Shown one piece after another: positions 15,580-22,029 of a stretch of 64,000 bases of DNA. The first letter of the stretch is position 1. Every line of letters starts with the position of its first letter. The notes beneath the pieces were generated by a model. The model was not told the origin of the DNA, searched no databases, and worked only from the letters and a program-made list of their open reading frames with translations. Position numbers and translations under genes: made by a program. The stretch lies in contig NZ_JAGPXN010000025.1 of assembly GCF_018070575.1 (NCBI RefSeq), positions 1-64,000 on the forward strand, given 5' to 3'. The stretch comes from Micromonospora sp. C31. GTDB lineage: Bacteria > Actinomycetota > Actinomycetes > Mycobacteriales > Micromonosporaceae.

Positions 15580-16335
15580 TCACAGCACGGCGGCGTGGGT
15601 GTGTTCCCACTCCCGCACGAGGTCGCGGCCGTCGGGGCGTACGACGGCGGTGACGTGGACGTCAACGTCGGATCGGGCGTGGTTGGCGGCCAGGCGGTCG
15701 GCCTCGTCGAGGCTGTCCACGGTGTGCGCCACGGTGCCGGCGGTGTCGGTCGCGGCGCAGTAGGTCTGGTAGTGGATCTCGGTGCCCACGCTCGCTCCCG
15801 GCAGTGGTGAGCCGATCTCGGTGACGTGGGTGAAGCCCTCGGTGTGCAGGGTGGCCAGGGCGGCGCGGGTGTCGGCGTGCTGCGTGGCGACGACGGCGGC
15901 CGGCACGGCGCGTCCCCACCGCCGGCCCGGCGCGGGGCCGGGTCGGGCGGCCTGCCGGGCCAGGCACACCTCCAGCGGGGTGGTGACGACGACGGCGACG
16001 GCGGGCACCTGGTGCTCGGCGGCAATGCCCAGCAGCCACGCCCGGTCGGCGACGCTGGTGCTGGTGGCGTCGACAACAGTGGTCAGCCGGCGGGCCAGGC
16101 GGGTGTGCAGGATCGCGGGGAGCAGGACCAGGGCGTCGGCGGTGGCGTCCTGGTCGCACTCGTCGTCGGACACCACGGCGCGCAACTGGTCGAGGCTGTG
16201 GACCTGGTGCGGCTGGTAGTGGGCAGCGGCCCAGGTGGACTTGCCGGCGCCGGCCGGGCCGATGAGCACCACCAGCTGCGGCGCGGTCGTGTTCGCGTCG
16301 GCGTCGGGGTGGGTGTCGGTACGCGGGTCGGTCAT
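15580..16335 (-). CDS. P-loop kinase (polynucleotide kinase-like), 251 aa
   Basis: The P-loop GPAGAGKST lies at about residues 25-33 after a hydrophobic strand (QLVVLIGP). SLDQLRAVVSDDECDQ follows and is typical of T4 polynucleotide kinase-like and Zeta-toxin-like P-loop proteins, where an Asp near this position acts on the acceptor. VVDATSTSVADRAWLLGIA matches the usual 'DATN.....R...L..A' element of PNK-like kinases. The C-terminal 70 residues form an alpha/beta segment that resembles a small separate domain. Start ATG 16335 is chosen over a non-protein-like extension. The gene carries the same leader as the Nudix gene 155 bp downstream, so the two form a regulated pair, possibly for RNA end or nucleotide repair. 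Confidence 0.8.
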   Translation of the reverse strand: MTDPRTDTHPDADANTTAPQLVVLIGPAGAGKSTWAAAHYQPHQVHSLDQLRAVVSDDECDQDATADALVLLPAILHTRLARRLTTVVDATSTSVADRAWLLGIAAEHQVPAVAVVVTTPLEVCLARQAARPGPAPGRRWGRAVPAAVVATQHADTRAALATLHTEGFTHVTEIGSPLPGASVGTEIHYQTYCAATDTAGTVAHTVDSLDEADRLAANHARSDVDVHVTAVVRPDGRDLVREWEHTHAAVL

Positions 16336-16371
16336 GATGGTGCCTGCCTTCCGGGTGTCGGGGTTGCTGTC

Positions 16372-16408
16372 GGCGGTTTCGGATCCGGAGGTAGTGGTCG
16401 GGGTCGTG
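16372..16408 (-). repeat. 37-bp leader repeat, copy 2 (kinase gene)
   Basis: Identical to 15463-15499 and placed in the same position relative to the kinase start. No further copy was found by eye in the window. Confidence 0.8.
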
Positions 16409-16475
16409 CGGGAACACGGCTCCGGCCGCGTGAACGGTCGGATGACGGCGGGCGATTCCGAGGAATCGCCCGCCG

Positions 16476-17750
16476 TCACGGCTTGCGGCCCGGCTTGGTG
16501 CGGGCCTGGTTGAGCTCGGCCTGGAGCCGCTCGGCGCGGGCCTCGGCGGCCTGGGCGCGGTCGACGGCGGCCGTCGCGGTGGTCTCGTGTCGGATGGCGT
16601 CGGCGCGGGCGTCCTGGGCGGCCTGCTCGGCGGCTCGGCGCTCGGTGTGAAGCTGCTCGACCTGGCGGCGCACCTCGGCGAGGGTGGCCCGGGCGGCGCG
16701 CAGCTCGGCGTCGAGGTCCCGGCGGGCGTTCTCGGCGTCGGCCCGCTCGGTGCGGGCGGCGTCACGTTCGGCGGTGACGGCCGCGGTGGTGGCCTCGGCC
16801 TGCTCGGCGCGGGCCTCGGCGGTGTCGGCGCGGCGGGTCGCGGCGGCCAGCTCCACGCGCAACTGCTCGCCGGCGGTACGCGCGTCGACGACCTCGGCGC
16901 GGAGGGTGTCCATCTCCGAGGTCAGGCGGGCGATGTCGGCGGTGAGGCGGGCGACGTCGGCGCGGGCAGCATCGCGTTCAGCGGTGACGGCCGCGATGGT
17001 GGCCTCGGCACGCTCAGCGCGGGTGACCTCCGTCCGTAGGGCCTTGTCGGTCTTGCGGACCTCGGCCTGGGCTTCGGTGAGGTCGCGGCGCAGGGTCTTG
17101 AGCTGGTCGGTGAGGTCGGCGGCGCGCTGCTCGGCGGCCTCGCGGCGGCCGGTCTCGGTAATGACGGCCTGGGCGCGTTCGCCGGCGGCGGCCTCGGCGC
17201 GGCCCTGGGCCTCGCGGGCGTCGGCGACCTGCCGCCACGCGTCGCGCTGGACGCGGTCGGCCTCGGCCTCGGCGTCACGGGCCCGGCGTTCCGCCACCCG
17301 CTGCGCCTCCTTCGCGGTGGCCTCGCCCGCACGAGCGGACCGGGCCTCGCGCAGTGCCTTGTCGCGGTCGTCCTCGGCGCTCTGGGCCCGCTGCGTCGCA
17401 GCGACGGCGGCGACCTCGGCCTGCTCCACCCGGGCCACCGCCGACCCGTCCACCTCGCGCATCGCGCCCACCACCGTGGCCAGCTCGCCGGTGAGTGCCT
17501 CCACCGCCGGCAGCACCCGCGCCGTCGCCTCCCGGTACGCCGCGAGGGGCTTGTCCAGGCCGGCGGCCAGCTCCGCCTGCCGCTGCTCGGCGTACATCTG
17601 CCGGCAGTTCTTCCCGCCCGGGTGCCGGCGCTCGTCGTCCGGGCAGAACTCCGGCGGGCGGCCCCGGCCGGCGTAGGCCAGGGGCCGCTGGTCGTACTTG
17701 CAGGTCGGCGGCACGCCCCGGGGGCCCGCCGCCGCACTCGTCTCTGTCAT
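16476..17750 (-). CDS. Long coiled-coil protein with N-terminal zinc motif, 424 aa
   Basis: Residues 15-52 hold a putative zinc site (CKYDQRPLAYAGRGRPPEFC and later CRQMYAEQR) resembling degenerate zinc-finger openings of plasmid coiled-coil proteins. From residue 60 to the end the sequence is an almost unbroken Ala/Glu/Arg heptad coiled coil, with repeated blocks such as ATIAAVTAERDAARADV and ATTAAVTAERDAARTE that point to internal duplication. KfrA-type plasmid proteins, with a DNA-binding head and a long coil, offer a functional model (segregation or nucleoid-like scaffolding), though the head here is different. An AT-rich promoter region with palindromes lies immediately upstream. Confidence 0.75.
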   Translation of the reverse strand: MTETSAAAGPRGVPPTCKYDQRPLAYAGRGRPPEFCPDDERRHPGGKNCRQMYAEQRQAELAAGLDKPLAAYREATARVLPAVEALTGELATVVGAMREVDGSAVARVEQAEVAAVAATQRAQSAEDDRDKALREARSARAGEATAKEAQRVAERRARDAEAEADRVQRDAWRQVADAREAQGRAEAAAGERAQAVITETGRREAAEQRAADLTDQLKTLRRDLTEAQAEVRKTDKALRTEVTRAERAEATIAAVTAERDAARADVARLTADIARLTSEMDTLRAEVVDARTAGEQLRVELAAATRRADTAEARAEQAEATTAAVTAERDAARTERADAENARRDLDAELRAARATLAEVRRQVEQLHTERRAAEQAAQDARADAIRHETTATAAVDRAQAAEARAERLQAELNQARTKPGRKP

Positions 17751-17786
17751 GACCCCATCTTATCCTAGTTTCTATTTCCAGGAAGT

Positions 17787-17812
17787 AGTAACAGTTACTC
17801 GATTCTAGAAAT
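17787..17812. promoter_or_regulatory. AT-rich promoter/operator region with palindromes
   Basis: About 70 bp (17760-17830) of unusually AT-rich DNA precede the coiled-coil gene. It contains AGTAACAGTTACT (17787-17799, perfect dyad around one base) and TTCTAGAA (17803-17810). These are likely operator elements near a leftward promoter. Confidence 0.5.
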
Positions 17813-17853
17813 TCGATAGTATCTGATCTTGTTGTGGCATGATCGCAGAAACG

Positions 17854-17890
17854 GGCCCCTGAGAACGCCTGTCAGGCGATTTCAGGGGCC
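17854..17890. terminator. Terminator after the Rep-like gene
   Basis: GGCCCCTGA/TCAGGGGCC (9 bp) encloses a second stem CGCCTG/CAGGCG. It lies 33 nt beyond the stop of the leftward gene ending at 17923. Confidence 0.65.
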
Positions 17891-17922
17891 GGAACCTACC
17901 GAGGTACCTGGATTACGTAGTG

Positions 17923-19956
17923 CTAGTGGGCCAGAGCCGAGGGGAGGCCGGCGCCCGGCTGGGCGACCGCCGGCCAGTCCTGCGCGTCGGCCGCGATGGC
18001 GCGGGCGGTGGCGTGGTCGCCACGCGCGGCGGCGCGGGCGGCGGCCAGGGCGGCGTGGCGGCCGGCGCCGGGCCCGGCGCGCTCGGCCTGGCGGGCCTGC
18101 TCGCGGCTGTCCCACTCGGCGCGGGCGGCGTCGCGGGCGGCGGCCGCCGCAGCGGCCTGGTCGACGACGTCGCGCCGCCGCGCGGCGGCGACCTGGGCGC
18201 GGTGCTCGTCGTAGCGGCGGGCCGGGTGCGGCGGCTCGACGTTGCCGGTCAGCGACTCGTCGAGCAGCGACCGCAGGTAGCCCAGCGGCTGCATCGGCGT
18301 GTCGAGCAGCTCACGGCCGCCACGGCTGCGCTCGATCCAGTCGAGCAGTACCGGCATTGTCCAGCCGGGACCGAGCCGGGACCCGAGCGTGGCTGCCACC
18401 CGAGGCAGGGGTACGTTCTCCAGCCACGGCCAGGCCCGCTGTGCGGCTCGTGCCAGGTCGTACGCGCCCCACTGCATCCAATCTGGACGGCGCGATGCTC
18501 GTGACGGCGTACAAGCCCTCTCGATCGGCCTAGGACGCCGTACGGATCGTGGCACCCTCTTCGTTGGTGAGCGCGAAGCGCCATTTTCCCGCCGACTCGG
18601 CCCCACCGACCGAGGGTGAGTGATCGTCGGAGGTTGGGAACCCCGAACCACGAGCCAGGAGTAAACACTCATACCTGTAGACGCTGCGCGGGGGTGGCAG
18701 ATATTCAGCGCGTGCCGGGCGAGGTCCTCGGCGCCCTCGATGGCGGTGTCCCGGGCGGTGGCCACGGCCTGGCGAAGCTGGGCACGCCGCGCCATCGCCT
18801 GCATGTCCATCACCGCGCCAGTGCGGGCGTGCAGCGCGTCGACGTCGTCCTGGGCGGCCTCCAGCAGCGCCACGGCGTGCGCGAGCAGCCCTTCGATCAC
18901 CAGCAGCGCCACCGGCAGGTACGGCTCCCGCGCGACGGCACGCTCCCGGCCGCCCAGGGGCGCCAGGTCAAATTCCGCCCGGTCGTACGTGCGGCCCAGC
19001 CGGGTCCGCTCCTCCATCGACAGGCGGCGGCCCTGAGCGGTGCGCTCCATCCACTCCAGGGCCTCCGCGCGGGCCCAGCAGCCGGTGACGGTGCGCGGCT
19101 GGCAGTCGGCCAGCTCGGCGGTACGCAGCCGACCCGGCCGGGTGATCCGGGCGTTGGCGTCCACGGCCAGCACGCCGGCGACGCGGGCCAGCACCGACGG
19201 ACGACCACGCTTCGACGCCTTCGCCGACGCCTGGCGGGCCAGCAGATCGGCCAGGTGCACCACCGCACGCCCACGGCGACGGCCGGCGGCGAACGCCTCG
19301 ATGACCTCCCGCAGCCGCTGCACCCACGCGGTCAGCTCTGCCACCCGCTGCTCAGCCTCGGTGATCTCGGCGAGCTGGCCGAAGCGGACCTCCACCGCGA
19401 CCCGCTCCGCCTGGACAACGGCCGCTGCGGTGGCCTGCTCGGCCTCCTGCTCTAGGGCGGCCTCCTCGCGGATGGCCGCCAGCCACGAGTAGCCACACAG
19501 CCAGCACGCCGGCGACGGCTCCCACTCACCACACGCCGCACAGCCCTCCACGACGTCGTCGACGTCGTGGAGTACCCCGGCGCGCAGCTCGGCTGCCTGG
19601 CGGCGCTGCTCCCGCTCCGTGCGGCTGCGCCAGCACGGAATGCACAGCGGTTCCGACCCGTCACCGTCACGGGGCAGGCCCTGCGTGTCCCGGCCCGCAC
19701 TGGCGCAGGACACGCACGGCGTCTGCACACCTGTCGGATACACCGGCCGTCGGCGAGCACCCGCCGGAGCGACCAGTCGGGCCTGCCCGGTGCGGGTCGT
19801 CTCCACCAACAGAGCGGGCCGGGCCAGGTGCACCGTGCAGCGGTCGCGGCCGGGAGCGGCCAGCACCGCCCGACCGACAGCGGCGCAGACCGGGCAGTGC
19901 CCGGTCGCGGCCACCCGGTCGGCGGCCAGCAGGGTCACGTTCGGTGCCGTCATCAT
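17923..19956 (-). CDS. Large zinc/HTH protein, candidate replication protein, 677 aa
   Basis: The N-terminal 160 residues hold CxxC pairs (HCPVCAAVG, CVSCASAG, CIPCWRS, CAACGEW, CWLCGYS), suggesting several zinc ribbons. A charged coil (about 165-250) and a segment with HTH-like character follow (RGRPSVLARVAGVLAVDANA, then AELADCQPRTVTGCWARAEA, typical of replication-initiator winged helices). The C-terminal 185 residues (WMQWGAYDLARAAQRAWPWL onward) resemble the tail of actinobacterial plasmid replication proteins as I remember them. Residues about 420-490 (18480-18695) have poor codon bias, and another frame there reads well, so the gene may contain paired frameshifts or an insertion. Its last 45 codons are duplicated at 11190. 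The start has weak ribosome-binding support. Confidence 0.65.
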   Translation of the reverse strand: MMTAPNVTLLAADRVAATGHCPVCAAVGRAVLAAPGRDRCTVHLARPALLVETTRTGQARLVAPAGARRRPVYPTGVQTPCVSCASAGRDTQGLPRDGDGSEPLCIPCWRSRTEREQRRQAAELRAGVLHDVDDVVEGCAACGEWEPSPACWLCGYSWLAAIREEAALEQEAEQATAAAVVQAERVAVEVRFGQLAEITEAEQRVAELTAWVQRLREVIEAFAAGRRRGRAVVHLADLLARQASAKASKRGRPSVLARVAGVLAVDANARITRPGRLRTAELADCQPRTVTGCWARAEALEWMERTAQGRRLSMEERTRLGRTYDRAEFDLAPLGGRERAVAREPYLPVALLVIEGLLAHAVALLEAAQDDVDALHARTGAVMDMQAMARRAQLRQAVATARDTAIEGAEDLARHALNICHPRAASTGMSVYSWLVVRGSQPPTITHPRSVGPSRRENGASRSPTKRVPRSVRRPRPIERACTPSRASRRPDWMQWGAYDLARAAQRAWPWLENVPLPRVAATLGSRLGPGWTMPVLLDWIERSRGGRELLDTPMQPLGYLRSLLDESLTGNVEPPHPARRYDEHRAQVAAARRRDVVDQAAAAAAARDAARAEWDSREQARQAERAGPGAGRHAALAAARAAARGDHATARAIAADAQDWPAVAQPGAGLPSALAH

Positions 19957-20072
19957 CGCGGCACCGCAATCACGGCAGTATCAGGCGAGGGGACTGGGCG
20001 CGCACAGGCGTCGCCGCGACACGCAGAGAAGGTGTCGAGAGACAACAGTGCACCCAGCCCGGAGGTGGGTGC

Positions 20073-20150
20073 TATGGTGTCCTCCGAGCTTGTTAAGAGC
20101 CTCAAACCCTCACCGCGGCCAAACGAGAGGGGTTTGGGGCTCTGTTCTTT
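20073..20150 (+). ncRNA. Candidate short RNA antisense to the Rep-like leader
   Basis: A TATGGT -10-like box (20073-20078) is followed by an intrinsic terminator whose tail ends near 20150, giving a possible RNA of about 65 nt. It would run opposite to the leader of the leftward gene starting at 19956, the geometry of a counter-transcribed RNA controlling plasmid replication. No good -35 box is visible. Confidence 0.35.
20096..20143 (+). terminator. Rho-independent terminator, rightward
   Basis: A 15-bp stem (20096-20110/20129-20143, two G.T pairs, starting AGAGCC and ending GGCTCT) is followed by GTTCTTTTG. The T-rich tail on this strand fixes the direction. Confidence 0.65.
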
Positions 20151-20184
20151 TGTGGAGTTAGGGGTTGAGCGCGGGCGCTCCCTC

Positions 20185-20217
20185 AAGATCAGATCGGGGT
20201 TATAACCCGTGGATCTT
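20185..20217. repeat. Nested palindrome
   Basis: AAGATC...GATCTT (20185-20190/20212-20217) encloses the perfect 12-bp palindrome GGGTTATAACCC (20197-20208). Two direct copies of CCAGGGATCC follow at 20261-20280. These lie in the gene-free stretch 19957-20413 upstream of the Rep-like gene and could be operator or origin elements. Confidence 0.5.
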
Positions 20218-20363
20218 ACGGCGACGTTCGACCGCGCAGGGGGCCCAACACGCGCCGAAACCAGGGATCCCCAGGGATCCTGTGTAGACTCCCTCCACAA
20301 ACCTGGACATACCAACACGAGCCGGGCGGCTTTTGTGGCAAAGAAAATCTGAATACATGCAAC

Positions 20364-20399
20364 CGAATGGGCGGCCCAGTCAATGGGGCCGCCCATTCG
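20364..20399 (-). terminator. Terminator of the long leftward operon
   Basis: A 14-bp perfect stem (CGAATGGGCGGCCC and its complement) with an 8-nt loop lies 15 nt beyond the stop at 20414. The leftward strand continues into ATTTTCTTT, a U-rich tail. Confidence 0.8.
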
Positions 20400-20413
20400 C
20401 GCGCTTTGAATGG

Positions 20414-20668
20414 TCACTTGGGCCGGTGAATGGTGTCGCAGTAGACCGCGGTGCCGTCTCCGTCGTGGGCGTACAGCTCGCCGTAGCGGTCGGCCGGGCC
20501 CTCAACAGCGTCGAGCAGCCGCTGCGCCTGGCGGCAGGCGGCGTCGAGGGTGTCGGCGGTGAAGTAGGTGACGGCCTGCGGAGTGTCGGGCTCGGGGTCG
20601 GTAACGACGTCGAGGCGGTACTCGTTGGTGGTGCCGGTGACGTAGGTGGCGAAGAGGCGGCGGGTCAT
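20414..20668 (-). CDS. Small hypothetical protein, 84 aa
   Basis: The ATG overlaps the stop of a 21-aa micro-ORF (ATGA). The sequence alternates strands and helices (FATYVTGTTNEYRLDVVTDP, then DAACRQAQRLLDAVEG) and is soluble and acidic. No family recognised. It is the last gene before the operon terminator. Confidence 0.65.
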   Translation of the reverse strand: MTRRLFATYVTGTTNEYRLDVVTDPEPDTPQAVTYFTADTLDAACRQAQRLLDAVEGPADRYGELYAHDGDGTAVYCDTIHRPK

Positions 20669-20730
20669 CGGGCCACCGCCTCGGGGGTGTGGGGGCCGAC
20701 GTAGCCAATCGCCGTGGTGGTCACGGTCAT
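20665..20730 (-). CDS. Coupled micro-ORF, 21 aa
   Basis: ATG at 20730 has AGGTGA 6 nt upstream, inside the last codons of the preceding gene. It encodes MTVTTTAIGYVGPHTPEAVA plus Arg and its TGA overlaps the next ATG. The tight spacing on both sides suggests real translation, perhaps only for coupling. Confidence 0.45.
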   Translation of the reverse strand: MTVTTTAIGYVGPHTPEAVAR

Positions 20731-20735
20731 GGTGG

Positions 20736-21500
20736 TCACCTGGCCCAGATCGCCAGGGCGGCAGTAACGGCGGCGCCGGCGTAGCCGGTGAGCAGCAGCG
20801 GCACGGCCCGGGCGATGGCCCGGTACTTGGTGCGGACGGTGCGCGAGAGCCACCAGAGCTCGCGGGCGCGGGTCAGCGGGGTCATCTGCGGGACTTGCTC
20901 GGCGTCGCCGGCGGCGAGGCGGGCGAGCACGTCCTGGGCGTCGTCGGCGTCGGCGTAGGCCACGAAGCCGAAGTCGCCGCCCAGGCGCGGGCGGGAGGCC
21001 ATCAGCAGCAGCACCACGGCGGTCAGCACCACGGCGGCTGTGGCCGCGCCGGCAGCGAGGGCGGTGTTGGGCAGGTGGCCGCTGGCTCCGGCGCCGCCGA
21101 GCACTGCCAGGCCGGCGCCGAGCAGCACGCCGGCCATCTGCAGGTAGCCGGACGCCTTGGGGTCGACGCGGTACAGCTCGGCGCGCACGGTGGCGATTTC
21201 GGCGTCCAGGGCTGCGGTGGCGGTGCCTCGGCCGCAGGCGGAGGCGTGGGCTCCGGCGCGAGCGAGGATCTCCAGCTCGGAGAAGTCGCTGTCGGTGGTG
21301 CCGCAGCCGGTGCAGCGGGAGGTGCTGTTGGCGAGGCTGGTAGAGATCTCCACCAGCACCGCGAAGGCGCCTGCGGTCGGGATCTGGAAGTGGCGGCGCG
21401 GGCCGTACGGGCTGCGCGGCTCGTAGGTGCTGGCGTACGCGACGCCGAGGTAGGCCGGCTCTCCGGGATCAGGCACGATGAGGGTGCTCCTCTGGTTCAT
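20736..21500 (-). CDS. Four-helix membrane protein resembling the Pycsar effector PycTM (DUF5706), 254 aa
   Basis: After a soluble N-terminal region the protein has a paired-helix layout: a helix after DPKASGYLQMAGVLLGAG, a second (TALAAGAATAAVVLTAVVLL) ending in ASRPRLGGDFGF, a charged linker with ARELWWLSRTVRTKYRAIAR, and a final hydrophobic helix. This matches my memory of DUF5706/PycTM, the membrane effectors that respond to cyclic UMP in Pycsar anti-phage systems. No uridylate cyclase (PycC) gene is visible nearby, so it would be an orphan effector or a relative with another role. A CGCGTTD-type segment (CTGCGTTDSD) adds a possible metal site at the N terminus. Start ATG 21500; upstream extension is not protein-like. 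Confidence 0.62.
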   Translation of the reverse strand: MNQRSTLIVPDPGEPAYLGVAYASTYEPRSPYGPRRHFQIPTAGAFAVLVEISTSLANSTSRCTGCGTTDSDFSELEILARAGAHASACGRGTATAALDAEIATVRAELYRVDPKASGYLQMAGVLLGAGLAVLGGAGASGHLPNTALAAGAATAAVVLTAVVLLLMASRPRLGGDFGFVAYADADDAQDVLARLAAGDAEQVPQMTPLTRARELWWLSRTVRTKYRAIARAVPLLLTGYAGAAVTAALAIWAR

Positions 21501-21564
21501 TGTGGGCTGGATGGGGTGGCGGGCGGCCCCGGGCTTGGTAGGCGGTGGGGCCGCCCGCGCGGCG

Positions 21565-22008
21565 TTATCGGCTGGTGGGGTCGTACAGAACGGAGTCGGG
21601 GCGCGGGTACACCTCGCGGCGGCAGGAGTCGTCGTAGCCGCACCAGCTCCACGGGGCGTCACTCGGGCGCAGCGGGGTGACGCGGGTGTCGGCGAGGATC
21701 TGCGCGGCGTCGTCGCTCCAGTCGATGCCGGTGGCGATCGCCGCGGCGGCGGCCTCGTCGACGTGGCGGGCGCACAGTCGCTGTGCCAGGGCGAGCCCGC
21801 TGGGCAGGTGCACGAGGCTGTAGCGGCCGTCGAGGCGCTGCCCGTCGTCGACGGTGACGTGCACGGCCAGGCCCGGCGCAACGGGCCAGCCGGTGACGAT
21901 CATCTGGCTGACGCGGGGCTGGTCGGCGGCGTCGGTGTCGCTGACCTGAAGGCGGACGGGGATGGTGACCGGGGCGGTGGTGGTGGTGCGGGTCTGGGTG
22001 GTCGTCAT
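21565..22008 (-). CDS. Hypothetical protein, 147 aa
   Basis: GGAGA lies 8 nt before the ATG. After a Thr-rich start the protein has beta segments (QMIVTGWPVAPGLAVHVTVD) and a helix (LALAQRLCARHVDEAAAAAI), ending with CGYDDSCRREVYPRP. It is soluble with no family recognised. It lies between the FtsK-like gene and the PycTM-like gene in the long leftward operon. Confidence 0.7.
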   Translation of the reverse strand: MTTTQTRTTTTAPVTIPVRLQVSDTDAADQPRVSQMIVTGWPVAPGLAVHVTVDDGQRLDGRYSLVHLPSGLALAQRLCARHVDEAAAAAIATGIDWSDDAAQILADTRVTPLRPSDAPWSWCGYDDSCRREVYPRPDSVLYDPTSR

Positions 22009-22029
22009 GGCGGGGGTCTCCTGTCCTGG

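Noticed and set aside
14436..16076. A 546-codon version of the Nudix gene
   Set aside because: The first 217 residues are a shadow of the kinase gene; the ATG at 15425 has a ribosome binding site.
20096..20143. Possible tRNA-like structure
   Set aside because: A single long stem with a U-rich tail, no cloverleaf, no CCA or anticodon arm; it is a terminator.
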